From the NCBI GenBank assembly GCA_021647585.1, contig JAKIUK010000024.1, forward strand, positions 1 to 52,416: a stretch of 52,416 bases of DNA. Direction: 5' to 3'. Positions 25,433-35,559 of the stretch are shown here, one piece after another. Origin of the DNA: Methylococcaceae bacterium. Lineage in GTDB: Bacteria; Pseudomonadota; Gammaproteobacteria; Methylococcales; Methylomonadaceae. The number at the start of each line of letters is the position of its first letter. Positions within the stretch are counted from its first letter, which is position 1. The position numbers were made by a program, and so were the translations under genes. Below the pieces are notes generated by a model. That model ran no database searches. It saw only the letters and a program-made list of their open reading frames with translations, and had not been told where the DNA came from.

Positions 25433-28400
25433 TCAAAATTCAGGCTTGTCACTTTTCAGCCAACGAGAATCTACTTTAAAGTTTTGCAGCCAAAGAGTTG
25501 CTTGATCAACTGGCATAGGCCGAGCCAAACAATAGCCTTGGATAATATCGCAACCTAGCTCCTGTATTAACAGTAATTGTTCTATTGTTTCTACGCCTTC
25601 GGCTACTACTTGCTGACGAAAAGCATCTGCCAGAGAGATGATGCCTTTGACTATCGCCTGGTCACCTGAATCATGTAATATATCGTCGATAAAACTTTTA
25701 TCAATCTTAACTTCATTTGCCACCATTCTTTTTAATTGTACTAACGTTGAATAGCCGGTACCAAAATCATCCAGTGCAAATTCAACCCGAAAGTGCCTGC
25801 ATTGTTCGATAAGTTCACTGACTGCGGAAATATCATCTAACGCTGTTGTTTCGGTGATTTCAATTTTCAGTCTACTCCAAAGTTGTTCAGGATATAAATG
25901 TAACTGTGTACCCAGATAGTTTATAAAATCGCCTTCTAACAAATGTTTAGCGGCAATATTAACTGAAATTGTAAGCTCTATCCCTTGCTCAAACCAAAGT
26001 TTTAATTGTTTTAAAGCCTGCCGAATAACCCACTCTCCAACTTTAATAATTAGTGGCTTATGCTCAATCAAAGGTAAGAATTCTCCCGGGGAACGTAAGC
26101 CAAGCAGAGGATGCTGCCAACGTATCAAGGCTTCCATGCCGACTACTTTGCCCTGTCTACAATCCACTTGCGGCTGATAATAAAGTACTAATTGATCATC
26201 CAGCAAGGCCTGTTCTATTTTGTTAATCAAGTTAGCGTTAGCATGCTTACGAAACTCAATGGCTGGATTAAAAACATGGTATCGACCTTTACCTGATGTT
26301 TTAGCTGAATACATGGCTTGATCTGCATGTCGCAACAACAAATCTACATCACCTAAATCACCAGGATAAAAAGTAACTCCGATACTGGCAGTCACTTGTA
26401 CCGTATCGTCCATAATTTGACAGGGTACTGCAATATTTTTAATCAAACGATGTAACAACAGCTCGTATTCATCAGAACTATTAAAATTACCCAGTAATAA
26501 TACAAATTCGTCCCCGCCGATACGAGCAACAGTATCATCGCCGCGAACAGTATCAAGCAACCTGTGTGATATTTCCTGTAACAATAAATCTCCAGCTTCA
26601 TGCCCTAAGGCATCGTTTACAGGCTTAAAGCCATCTAAATCCAGATAACAAATAGCCAGGGTTTTACCTGTACGTTGATGATGCGCTAGTGCCTGTTGCA
26701 AACGATCTAATAACAATACCCTGTTTGGCACCCCAGTCAACGAATCGTAATGTGCCAATTTTTCTAGTTGCAATTGATGCTCTTTTACTTCGGTAATATC
26801 GGAAAAAAGTCCAATATAATGGCTCACTTCATCTTTACCATCGCTAATTGCTGAAATAGTCAATTTTCCAGCATATAACTCGCCGTTTTTCTTTCGGTTC
26901 CAAACTTCACCTCGCCATTGCCCCGTCTCCAACAACTGTTTCCACATAGCACTGTAAAACTCTGCACTTTGTTTTCCCGATTTTAACAGACTCGGTTTTT
27001 TTCCAATTACCTCTTCCCGGCTATATTCCGCCTGATCACAAAAAGCCTGATTAACATTTATAATGGTTCCGTATGGGTCTGTCACCATGATGCCCTCCAA
27101 TGCATTGGCAAAGACCTTGGCATTTAATCTCAAATTTTGCTCTTCTATTTTACGTTGGGTAATATCTTCAACTATCGCTATATGACGCGTAGCAGGCTCT
27201 CCTGATTGCCAGGTGGAAGATACTGTCAAATGCACCCAGACAGTATTGCCATTTTTTTTAAAATAGCGTTTTTCCATACTAAACTCACTGATTTCACTTG
27301 CAATCAGCCTATCCATATTATCCAGGTCTGCTTTTAAATCTTCCGGGTGTGTCAATTGTTGAAAGGTTTTATCCGCCAAAATTTCAGTCTTACTGTAACC
27401 CACGATATCGCAATAACACTGGTTAATCCGTTCAAACCGTCCTGTCGCTGTATTAATTAACGCCACACCTACGGCTGCCTGCTCAAATATTATGCGTAGC
27501 AAACTTTCGTTTTCGCGTAATTTCTGTTCCGTCACTTTCCGGTCTGTGATATCGGAGATACTGCCCACCATGCGTATTGGCTTTCCATGCTTATCACGTA
27601 TGGCTTCACCTCTGACAAGAATCCAGCGAAAATAGCCCTCTTTATGTCGCATTCTAAATTCCGTTTTAAATGGCACATCTTGTTGAAGGTGTAGTCGGAT
27701 TGCCAATATCAGTTTTCGACGATCAACAATATGTACCAAGCGTAGAAATATTGATCCTAGTTGGAATAATTCCGCTTCGCTATAGCCCAGAATTTCTGTC
27801 CAGCCTGGAGAAATATAGTTTTTGTGTGTCTGTAAATCCCAATCCCAAACACCATCATTGACTGCTTTCTCGACCAGTTCGTATCTTTCTTCGCTTATGC
27901 GCAAGGCTTCCTCAGCCTTTTTACGGATAGTAATATCTCGCCAGCTACAATAAAGTAATGGTTTGTTACTGATTTTAATACGAGCAAGAGTAACTTCTAC
28001 AGGGAAACAAATACCATCAAGTCGTTTATGTATCCATTCAAAACGATGCATTCCTTTTTCAAGCGCTATAGCCATCATATTATTGGCTTTCTGATAAGAA
28101 AGTTGGCCGTCAGGCTGAAACTCAGGGGATAGATCAGAGGGATGTTGCAACAAGCTGGTTTTATCAGGATATCCCAAAATAAGAACAGCCGCTTTATTAC
28201 ACTGAATAAAAAGATTATTTTCTATAATCCAGCACGGGTCGGGTGAGCGCTCAAATAAATCCCGGAAACGTTTTTCACTTTGTTTTAAAGCTTGTTCCAG
28301 TAATTTACTTTCGGTAATATCGCGGGCGATACCAAACAAACCAATGATATTGCCGAATTTATCCTTTATCGGATACTTACGATTATCAACCCAGCCTTGA

Positions 28401-29050
28401 ATACCCTGGTTATCAAGTATTTTCTGTACTTCATGCGCCACCATGACATTGCCTGAAAAAACCTGTTTTTCCAGACGATAATAATTATCTGCGAGAGCCT
28501 CAGGAAAAACATTATAATCCGTTTCGTCAATCAGATCTTTCCAATGATTAGTTTTGGTCAAAGTACCCAGCGTTTGACTGGCCCCGGTAAACACATGATT
28601 TCGGTCTTTAAAATAAATATAATCATCAGTGTTTTCCATCATCGAAGCAAAATTGGCTAATAACACCTGGTCACTAATCATCTTTTTTAGTGCTTTGGAA
28701 TCACGCAGTTGCAATTGTAATTGCATCTCAGCAGAGGATAATTTTTTGTTTTTTTGGTAGCTACCTTGTAAACAAATTATTTTGCCATTGGCATGTCTGA
28801 AACGAAAATTAATCGTTTTAGGTACTGTCTGTGTCTGTAAGGAAAACAGTTCATCAGCTAAATCTCTATCATCAAGATGCATTAAATCTGCGAAGTTTAG
28901 TTTTGCACTGATAAAATCTTCAGCATCATAACCTAACAACGTTTTGATAGCCAAACCAACCTCTAACACGCGCCGACTGTTAGCTTTTAAAACAAATTCC
29001 ATGCATACTGTGGTATCAGATGTGTCATTTATTGTATTTTTTTTTGACAT
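25433..29050 (-). CDS. Multi-PAS diguanylate cyclase/phosphodiesterase (GGDEF-EAL)
   Basis: A 1205-residue soluble protein that should make and/or break cyclic-di-GMP. About six PAS/PAC repeats fill residues 10-760 (for instance GWVDNRKYPIKDKFGNIIGL, FEWIHKRLDGICFPVEVTLA, SEFSMEKRYFKKNGNTVWVH). The GGDEF domain follows at about 775-930 with an intact motif (ARIGGDEFVLLLG). The EAL domain covers about 945-1190, with MEALIRWQHP and DDFGTGYSTLVQLKR plus KIDKSFIDDI, residues expected of an active phosphodiesterase. No membrane segment is seen. The PAS sensors and the bacteriohemerythrin downstream point to redox or oxygen input, which is inference. Confidence 0.93.
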   Translation of the reverse strand: MSKKNTINDTSDTTVCMEFVLKANSRRVLEVGLAIKTLLGYDAEDFISAKLNFADLMHLDDRDLADELFSLQTQTVPKTINFRFRHANGKIICLQGSYQKNKKLSSAEMQLQLQLRDSKALKKMISDQVLLANFASMMENTDDYIYFKDRNHVFTGASQTLGTLTKTNHWKDLIDETDYNVFPEALADNYYRLEKQVFSGNVMVAHEVQKILDNQGIQGWVDNRKYPIKDKFGNIIGLFGIARDITESKLLEQALKQSEKRFRDLFERSPDPCWIIENNLFIQCNKAAVLILGYPDKTSLLQHPSDLSPEFQPDGQLSYQKANNMMAIALEKGMHRFEWIHKRLDGICFPVEVTLARIKISNKPLLYCSWRDITIRKKAEEALRISEERYELVEKAVNDGVWDWDLQTHKNYISPGWTEILGYSEAELFQLGSIFLRLVHIVDRRKLILAIRLHLQQDVPFKTEFRMRHKEGYFRWILVRGEAIRDKHGKPIRMVGSISDITDRKVTEQKLRENESLLRIIFEQAAVGVALINTATGRFERINQCYCDIVGYSKTEILADKTFQQLTHPEDLKADLDNMDRLIASEISEFSMEKRYFKKNGNTVWVHLTVSSTWQSGEPATRHIAIVEDITQRKIEEQNLRLNAKVFANALEGIMVTDPYGTIINVNQAFCDQAEYSREEVIGKKPSLLKSGKQSAEFYSAMWKQLLETGQWRGEVWNRKKNGELYAGKLTISAISDGKDEVSHYIGLFSDITEVKEHQLQLEKLAHYDSLTGVPNRVLLLDRLQQALAHHQRTGKTLAICYLDLDGFKPVNDALGHEAGDLLLQEISHRLLDTVRGDDTVARIGGDEFVLLLGNFNSSDEYELLLHRLIKNIAVPCQIMDDTVQVTASIGVTFYPGDLGDVDLLLRHADQAMYSAKTSGKGRYHVFNPAIEFRKHANANLINKIEQALLDDQLVLYYQPQVDCRQGKVVGMEALIRWQHPLLGLRSPGEFLPLIEHKPLIIKVGEWVIRQALKQLKLWFEQGIELTISVNIAAKHLLEGDFINYLGTQLHLYPEQLWSRLKIEITETTALDDISAVSELIEQCRHFRVEFALDDFGTGYSTLVQLKRMVANEVKIDKSFIDDILHDSGDQAIVKGIISLADAFRQQVVAEGVETIEQLLLIQELGCDIIQGYCLARPMPVDQATLWLQNFKVDSRWLKSDKPEF

Positions 29051-29282
29051 ATTCAGTTACTTAAAGCCATGAACAAGTGAAAGCTTAGGGAGGTGACAAA
29101 ATATAATCATCCAATCTCACCTAACTCCAACTATTTACATTTAGTTTAGACATTTACTCTATTTTTACCAAAACATTGTGTTTTCATTTATCATTCGAAT
29201 GTTAGATAGCCTTTGATAGATCAATTGGACCACAAAATTCAGGATAATACCTAGAATCGAATAACAATTTACCGATATAACA

Positions 29283-29807
29283 ATGAGTCAAATTCATCAA
29301 ATACAATTTAAATTCCTTCCCATTGAAGATCGATTGTTAATGAAAATAAATACCTCCACAAAAGAAGAATTCAACTTGTTGTTAACACGTCGTTTTGTAT
29401 CTTTACTCCAACCTATATTGAGTAAAATTTTACATGCTAACCAAAGTATTGTTATCCATCAAAATGAACAGATTCGTAACGAACTGATTAATCTACAACA
29501 ACAAGAAGCAATACAAAAAACAGATAGAAGTACGCCCTATCTAGGTGAAGGTGTTAATCATCCTTTGGGCCATCAACCCATTCTATTAGCCAAAATATCG
29601 ACTAATTTTAAACAAGGAAACTGTAAACTCACGTTGGAACCGGAAAAAGGTCCTGGAATCAGTTTTAATATTGATCAAAACTTAACTCATCTTTTACGAA
29701 ATTTACTATTAGAAAGTCTGGAAAAAACCGACTGGCAATTAGACTTTAAAGCCTCACAAGAAATAGTTCCTACATTGAATCAGCCTGGAAAGAAAGCTTT
29801 TCATTAA
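29283..29807 (+). CDS. Conserved hypothetical protein
   Basis: A 174-residue protein I recognise only as a conserved uncharacterised type (start QIHQIQFKFLPIEDRLLMKI, then LWL-like LLLTRRFVSLLQPIL). The first about 65 residues read as an amphipathic beta/alpha region, followed by a Gln-rich segment (RNELINLQQQEAIQ) and a second beta-rich part (KLTLEPEKGPGISFNIDQ). No signal peptide, membrane helix or catalytic motif. It is on the same strand as the SMC operon, but 147 bp and a hairpin repeat separate them, so it is probably a separate transcript. Confidence 0.6.
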   Translation: MSQIHQIQFKFLPIEDRLLMKINTSTKEEFNLLLTRRFVSLLQPILSKILHANQSIVIHQNEQIRNELINLQQQEAIQKTDRSTPYLGEGVNHPLGHQPILLAKISTNFKQGNCKLTLEPEKGPGISFNIDQNLTHLLRNLLLESLEKTDWQLDFKASQEIVPTLNQPGKKAFH

Positions 29808-29815
29808 TATTTTCT

Positions 29816-29867
29816 GCAGTGAGACTTTAGCCTGGTTAGAATCAGGCGAGGCTAAAGCCTCACTTCC
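29816..29867. repeat. REP-like hairpin repeat, family A copy 2
   Basis: The right arm (29846-29867) is identical to the right arm at 3229-3250; the left arm (29816-29837) is more diverged (actttagcctggt). It lies just after the hypothetical gene and could end its transcript before the SMC operon. Confidence 0.7.
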
Positions 29868-29890
29868 GAGATAAAATAGTGCTATTTTCA

Positions 29891-29918
29891 GGGGTAATTG
29901 TGTTTAAATATTAACCCC
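29891..29918. promoter_or_regulatory. Possible operator: ggggtaat ... attaacccc
   Basis: A short imperfect dyad (ggggtaat at 29891, ttaacccc at 29911) lies 37-64 bp before the SMC operon start, around an AT-rich stretch (tgtttaaatatta) that could hold a -10 box. Position and symmetry suggest a repressor site, but no regulator gene is adjacent. Weak evidence. Confidence 0.25.
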
Positions 29919-29954
29919 CCAATCTCCAATACATTCTTATTGTAAGTAAAAACT

Positions 29955-32900
29955 ATGACGAACACCTATCAGCTTAAAAAAATCATTTTGATAGACAGCT
30001 TTTGGGCTGGGAAAACAGTGTTATTGGATTTAGATGGTCATATAAATCTTAGTGGAACCAATGGTGCAGGAAAAACAACTTTTTTACGTTTAATACAGCT
30101 TTTTTGGGGAGAACGCCCTAGTAATATCGTCAGTAGTAGCAGCAGTAAAAAAGGTTTTATAGATTATTATTTGCCTCGTGATAGCAGTTATCTGGTTTAT
30201 GAGTATCAGCGCCCAAATATACAAACTTGTCATGTAATGATCCAAAGTGACGGACGTGCAGCTAAATATAAATTTATTGATGCGCCTTTTGACAAGTCCT
30301 TTTACATGAATGAACATGATATACCACGTAAAAGTACGGAAATTGATCGACTTTACCGCTCTACCGCTGAAACATCTCGACAAATGAGTGTTGATGATTA
30401 TTGTAGTGTGATTCAGTTTCATCAAGTCAATAGTGGTAAACGCTGGATACGCCCGTTGCAAAATCGATTTGCCATGGCTACAAGCCCTATTACCCATATA
30501 GAAAAAGTCATTAGCTCGGTGATTGAGAAAATTGGTGATTTCGATACCATCAAACAAATGCTGATTGATATTTCCCGGGATAAACTCAGCAATACGCTAT
30601 TAAATAGTGAAGAAGACAAAATTCCATTCCAACTCAATAAACAACATATTGATGCCTGGTTGGCGGACTTAAATGCATCCTCAGAATTAGAAGCAAAACA
30701 GGATGATTTTGATCATTTATTAATGACCGCTTCAGCATTAAAAGAGACATTAGCAGAATTATCACATATCCATTATTTTACCCGTCTACATCACACGTCC
30801 ACTCAAAATGAACTCAATGACACGCTCAAGCAGCTAGAATTTTTAAAACAACAACGCAGACAATTAAAACAAAAACATGAACAGCAATTAGACCCCAAAG
30901 AAGATGAGCACCGCGCACTAAATCTTAAAATAAAAGATTGTGAATTTGAAATTGACTCTCTGGAAAAACAAAAACTCGAGTATGAAACTCAGGATGCTGA
31001 AAGCTTTGCCTTTAAAGGCTCTTTACTTGATCAAATTATCCAAGATCAAACTATCAACAAAAACGAAATAGAAGCACTGGAAAATGAAAGTAAAGAAATT
31101 ACTCAGTTTTATGAAAACCAGTTAACCGATTTAAAACATAGTTTTCAAAATCAGCAACAAGGCTTTGAAAACCAATGCACATCTACGCAATTATCAAAAG
31201 AAAAACGGTTAACAGAAGCAAAAGATATATTTTATCAGCGCAAAGACCAGCTTTTAACCGATAAAAATAATCGATTAATACCTATTGAAGAGAAAAAATC
31301 TCAGTTACATACTGCTTTTGGCATCACTAAAGCCAGTTTAAATTCAATCACTCCATCTAAAACTTTAGCGCAGCAATTTAGCCAAAACCAGCACGCTTTA
31401 AAAACCGTTAGAGAACAATTTAAACAGCTTTTTCAGACCCATAAATCAGCCCAAAATGATTATAATTCTGCATTGAATAACTATCAAAGCATAGAAACTC
31501 AGCTTAAAAACATCAAAGTTGAATTAGTTAAAACAGAAGATTTGCATAACCAATGTTTAAAACGGTTGCGTCCAGAACTAGGCTCTTTACAGCACTACCT
31601 GGAACATCAAGTAAATGACTGGGAACAGAATATTGGCCGAGTGATTGCGCCGGAATTATTAGAAAGTACAAGCCTAAATCCACAAGCTATTGAATCTAAC
31701 GATCTACACTTTTATGGACTGGAGATAGATCTTGAAAGCTTGGCTGAAAGAGACAATCAAACCTCAAACAAAGCCTCTTTAGAACAACAAGAACAAGACT
31801 TGTTTTCTGGTAAAGAAAATTTAACCCGTGAAATAGAGCAGATTGAAGCCAGTTTAGTCTCAGCTAACAAGTTAAGAGAACACAATAAAACTGAGCTAAA
31901 TAGAGCAGAACAAGCGCTTGAAAGTAGTAACCAAAAAGAAAACAACCTACTGACAGAAGAAGAAAGTTTAAACCTTCAAATTGAAGCCGAAAAACAAAAT
32001 AAACGGCAGGAAATTGAAAATAATATTAATCATATTTCTCAACAGATAGAAAGTTGCCAAATCAATATTGAAATCATCAACAAAGAATATGAAACCGAAA
32101 TCAGCAAACTTAAAACTGAACATTTAGGTCGTGAAGGCACTATTGTTTCTGATGCTGAAAACACTATTGTTGCTATAACCCAGCAAATAGAATCTATATG
32201 CTACTCATTTAAACAAGAACAACAACGAATCAAACAGCAATTAACAACAGATTTAAAAGCCAGTGGCGCAGACGACACCATTGTAAATCTCAATCAAAAA
32301 CTAAAAGAATTAAAAACGCAAGAAATTCAGGCGAGATCATTTCAGGATAAAGATAAAACCTATCAGATATGGCTAGCAAAACGCTGGAAACAAAATCCTG
32401 TCCTGTGCCAGCAGCGAAGTGACTATCAACAACAATCGTCTCTACTCAATGCCTTAATTGAACAAATAAAAACTGAGTATAAAAACACCCGAACAAAGTT
32501 AAATCAGGACATTACAAATCAGGAAGGGCTACAGGAAAAACACCAGAGTTTATTAACCCGTCTAGGTAATACACTCGAGTTACTTAATGCCAATCCTCCC
32601 ATTTTAAGTGAAAATATTCCTGAATATGCTGCCTCTACCCTGCCCAATTTAAGCCATACTGTGTTACAAAAAAGAAAACAACAGGAACAAACTTTACACC
32701 ATGGTAAACAAATTCTAATAAAACTGTTTAACAAACATCACCGTAGCCAATTAGCTGAAGCGTGGCAAAAAGCGATGGACCAAGCACGGACTAATAGTTC
32801 AAGCAATTACTTTCAAACAGATGCTTTAGATATAGAGCAACCACTTAAAAACATCCTACAAATGCTTGAAAATGTTAAACAGGCTACCAATCAACAAATT

Positions 32901-33635
32901 CAATTACATGCAACTGATGTCAATGCGTTTTACAGCCATTTATGTCAATTTGAGCGTATTATTAAACAAACGGGCAACACACTTTCTACCTATGTGAGTG
33001 AAAAACAGTATTTTGATGCATTAGGTGATATTAAAATCAATATTCGTTCTAAAATGAATGACCTGGAATACTGGCAAGCCCTGAAAACCTTTGGTGAAAA
33101 TTACCAGCAATATTGTGACCAAAGAGACTTAACCGGTGAAATGGAAATACCCAATTCATTGATTGAAGCGATGGGGGAATTAACCAGTCTACTACCGCCA
33201 ACGGGTATTAACATTAAACATATTTCTCTGTTTGATATTGAATTTAGTATTACCGAGAACGGGCAAGTTAAACTGGCAAGAAATGCCAAAGAACTTAAAG
33301 ATGTGAGTTCCACAGGACTCTCCTATTTAGCATTAATCACCTTTTTTACTGGCGTTACTTCCATGCTGAGAAAGAAAAATGCCACCGTTATTTGCTGGCC
33401 TATAGATGAACTGGGTGATTTAGCACCAGAAAATATAGAAGCCATGATGAACATGTTGCAACAACAAAACATTCATATATTTTCAGCAACTCCAACAGCC
33501 GATAGACAAGTATTAAGCTTGTTTAAACGTCGTTATCATCTGGATAAACAAAAACTACATGAAGTACATTTGCCTGAGAGCAAATTAGAGCAGATGCTTA
33601 ATCAATTGAACACGGAGGAATACAGCCATGTTTAA
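29955..33635 (+). CDS. SMC ATPase, MukB/MksB (JetC)-like subunit of a Wadjet-type system
   Basis: A 1226-residue SMC-like protein. The N-terminal ATPase half has the P-loop GTNGAGKTT (34-42). A long, Gln/Glu/Lys-rich coiled coil fills about 270-1000. The C-terminal half carries the signature VSSTGLSYLAL (from 1117) and Walker B ICWPIDELGDL (Asp1151, Glu1152). The signature resembles MukB's S/T-G-L-S type rather than the SGG type of SbcC or canonical JetC, so it belongs to the MukB/MksB branch. Such ATPases extrude DNA loops; in Wadjet/MksBEFG systems this detects circular plasmids for cleavage. It overlaps the MksE-like gene by 8 bp, and the next two genes supply the kleisin and Toprim subunit. 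No strong ribosome site is visible. Confidence 0.88.
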   Translation: MTNTYQLKKIILIDSFWAGKTVLLDLDGHINLSGTNGAGKTTFLRLIQLFWGERPSNIVSSSSSKKGFIDYYLPRDSSYLVYEYQRPNIQTCHVMIQSDGRAAKYKFIDAPFDKSFYMNEHDIPRKSTEIDRLYRSTAETSRQMSVDDYCSVIQFHQVNSGKRWIRPLQNRFAMATSPITHIEKVISSVIEKIGDFDTIKQMLIDISRDKLSNTLLNSEEDKIPFQLNKQHIDAWLADLNASSELEAKQDDFDHLLMTASALKETLAELSHIHYFTRLHHTSTQNELNDTLKQLEFLKQQRRQLKQKHEQQLDPKEDEHRALNLKIKDCEFEIDSLEKQKLEYETQDAESFAFKGSLLDQIIQDQTINKNEIEALENESKEITQFYENQLTDLKHSFQNQQQGFENQCTSTQLSKEKRLTEAKDIFYQRKDQLLTDKNNRLIPIEEKKSQLHTAFGITKASLNSITPSKTLAQQFSQNQHALKTVREQFKQLFQTHKSAQNDYNSALNNYQSIETQLKNIKVELVKTEDLHNQCLKRLRPELGSLQHYLEHQVNDWEQNIGRVIAPELLESTSLNPQAIESNDLHFYGLEIDLESLAERDNQTSNKASLEQQEQDLFSGKENLTREIEQIEASLVSANKLREHNKTELNRAEQALESSNQKENNLLTEEESLNLQIEAEKQNKRQEIENNINHISQQIESCQINIEIINKEYETEISKLKTEHLGREGTIVSDAENTIVAITQQIESICYSFKQEQQRIKQQLTTDLKASGADDTIVNLNQKLKELKTQEIQARSFQDKDKTYQIWLAKRWKQNPVLCQQRSDYQQQSSLLNALIEQIKTEYKNTRTKLNQDITNQEGLQEKHQSLLTRLGNTLELLNANPPILSENIPEYAASTLPNLSHTVLQKRKQQEQTLHHGKQILIKLFNKHHRSQLAEAWQKAMDQARTNSSSNYFQTDALDIEQPLKNILQMLENVKQATNQQIQLHATDVNAFYSHLCQFERIIKQTGNTLSTYVSEKQYFDALGDIKINIRSKMNDLEYWQALKTFGENYQQYCDQRDLTGEMEIPNSLIEAMGELTSLLPPTGINIKHISLFDIEFSITENGQVKLARNAKELKDVSSTGLSYLALITFFTGVTSMLRKKNATVICWPIDELGDLAPENIEAMMNMLQQQNIHIFSATPTADRQVLSLFKRRYHLDKQKLHEVHLPESKLEQMLNQLNTEEYSHV

Positions 33636-34263
33636 ACAAGTTACAGAAGCCTTATTAAGCGGTCAATTTATCTGCCCCACTGCCTATCCTGATGCCTTTG
33701 ATTACTTATCAAATGCCGATAACTTTAAAAAAGTGGATGGTTTTTTAGCCCAATTGGAACGTGAATTATGTGTCATGGAAGGAGAGGAACTTTTTTATTC
33801 TGCTTTTACTGCTATTGATGATGATAATCGAGGCCGAATTAAAGAGGCATTTTCTGAGATTAGATCACAATTACGCCCTGTGGTTGAATGGATGGACATG
33901 ATTATGACGGCAATGGGGCAAGATATGCCTATTAGAGCCCGTGATGAAATTCGGCTACATGTGTTACTTAAAATGATTGAACATGAACCTTCCTTATGCG
34001 AACAAATGAATCGTCTGACCCAATCGGGATTATTCAAAACCAATAAACAGGATATTACGGATCAATTAAGCTCAATTTTGCAAAAACTGGAACAAACGGG
34101 TTATCTAGTCAAGCCCAACCCACATGGTGCACTTTATATCGTCACAGGAAAAATGAATTATCTACATCAAATGATCGCCTTTTTAAATGATGCAGAAAAT
34201 TTAGAATTAGATAAACATTCTGATGAACAAAGTACCCAGCAACAACAGGACGTATTTTCATGA
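33628..34263 (+). CDS. MksE/JetB-like accessory (KITE) subunit
   Basis: A 211-residue, mostly helical protein encoded between the SMC ATPase and the kleisin, overlapping both (8 bp and 4 bp). The C-terminal part (DITDQLSSILQKLEQTGYLVKPNPHG) reads as a winged helix, as in MukE/MksE/JetB, the paired subunits that bind the kleisin. Recognition is by size, position and fold pattern more than by motif, since these subunits diverge quickly. An upstream ggagga ribosome site lies inside the SMC gene. Confidence 0.78.
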   Translation: MFKQVTEALLSGQFICPTAYPDAFDYLSNADNFKKVDGFLAQLERELCVMEGEELFYSAFTAIDDDNRGRIKEAFSEIRSQLRPVVEWMDMIMTAMGQDMPIRARDEIRLHVLLKMIEHEPSLCEQMNRLTQSGLFKTNKQDITDQLSSILQKLEQTGYLVKPNPHGALYIVTGKMNYLHQMIAFLNDAENLELDKHSDEQSTQQQQDVFS

Positions 34264-35489
34264 GTTTTGACCAGACTCAAGTTGCCAGCCTAATCAGAAA
34301 AATTGGCAGAGATCATCAAATACTTGCTGAAACGTATACTAATGGCACGGTATTTATTGATGACAATAATCAGTCATTAATTGATAGCCTTAAAAAAAAT
34401 GGCTTATTACGCATTGCAGATCACAGTGATGAATTTCGTCTCACCAGTGAAATTAAGCGTCTTATAGACCATTTATTACGACGTAATCTGAATTATCGGC
34501 TAAATACGGACATGGCCAAAATGGTCGCCAATGTTGCTGACGATATCGATGCATATCGCCAGGCATTAGAACAAAATGAACAAGAAGAGGCAAATCATCA
34601 CCTGGAACTCATTGATGATAACCTTTATGAATCATTAGAACTGTTAGAAAACAGCCTGAGTGTGATGTTTTCTGCTATTACCAGCCAGTTTGGTTTTGTT
34701 AATTCATTGTCCAGCAAAATCAGAGAAAACAAACGCGCCCTATCCTATGCCCAACAATTAGTTAAAGAGCTAAATTATATCAATATTAATGAATGTTATG
34801 ACTGGATTAGTAGCTGGTCAGCCCCTGCAGAATTGTCAAACAAAGTTATCCGTTTTATTGATCATTACAAAGACATTGTGGTTCGCTTAGCCAGTATCGT
34901 TGATCGCATGAAGTCCTTACTATTTACCTTACGTCTGCAGGAACAGACAGCAAACCGGACACGGGCAATGGCGCAATTTTTAAAACAACATCCAGAATGG
35001 AATCCACGCGAATGGAGTGAAGAGTCTATTGTCCCTAATTTATTTATGCGTGATAAAGGATTGATCTTAACTTCAGGTATTAATAGTGCTAAATCGAGCT
35101 TACAAAACGAATTAATCCACATCGTACAGGAATTAAAACGACAAACCACAGCCGTTAAATTAATTAATAAAAACCGTGAAGCTATGCCTGTAGACTCCAG
35201 TGCAACGGTGGACATTGAATACCCGCATGATTTCTTTGAAGACCACATAGAAACATTATTCACTCAGGTACTCGAAAAACGAGGACACAAAATTTCAGCA
35301 TTGCAATACTGGAAAATGGCAGCATTATCCATCAAGCCTAGTCTTTGGTTAGATATTGTTTTTGCCCAACATTGTTGTTTACAAAAACGTTTTAAACAAC
35401 GCATTGCACTCGATCTGGAAGGAGAAAATTTGGCAGACTATAATGGTAATCAATTAATATCAGAGATTTATTTACGCAGAGTTCAGTAA
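34260..35489 (+). CDS. MksF/JetA-like kleisin subunit
   Basis: A 409-residue helical protein with an N-terminal winged-helix-like region (SLIDSLKKNGLLRIADHSDE, then FRLTSEIKRLIDHLLRR), a helical middle (about 100-260), a linker with a motif-free stretch, and a C-terminal winged-helix-like end (HKISALQYWKMAALSIKPSL). This is the organisation of MukF/MksF/JetA kleisins, which close the SMC ring. Its start overlaps the MksE-like stop by 4 bp (ATGA). In canonical Wadjet operons jetA is first; here it is third. Identification rests on context and architecture. Confidence 0.75.
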   Translation: MSFDQTQVASLIRKIGRDHQILAETYTNGTVFIDDNNQSLIDSLKKNGLLRIADHSDEFRLTSEIKRLIDHLLRRNLNYRLNTDMAKMVANVADDIDAYRQALEQNEQEEANHHLELIDDNLYESLELLENSLSVMFSAITSQFGFVNSLSSKIRENKRALSYAQQLVKELNYININECYDWISSWSAPAELSNKVIRFIDHYKDIVVRLASIVDRMKSLLFTLRLQEQTANRTRAMAQFLKQHPEWNPREWSEESIVPNLFMRDKGLILTSGINSAKSSLQNELIHIVQELKRQTTAVKLINKNREAMPVDSSATVDIEYPHDFFEDHIETLFTQVLEKRGHKISALQYWKMAALSIKPSLWLDIVFAQHCCLQKRFKQRIALDLEGENLADYNGNQLISEIYLRRVQ

Positions 35490-35559
35490 ATACCAAACCT
35501 GAGTCAGCCCATTACCCAACAATGCAACAATGCTGAGCAACTTGCTCCTTAGAAACTAA

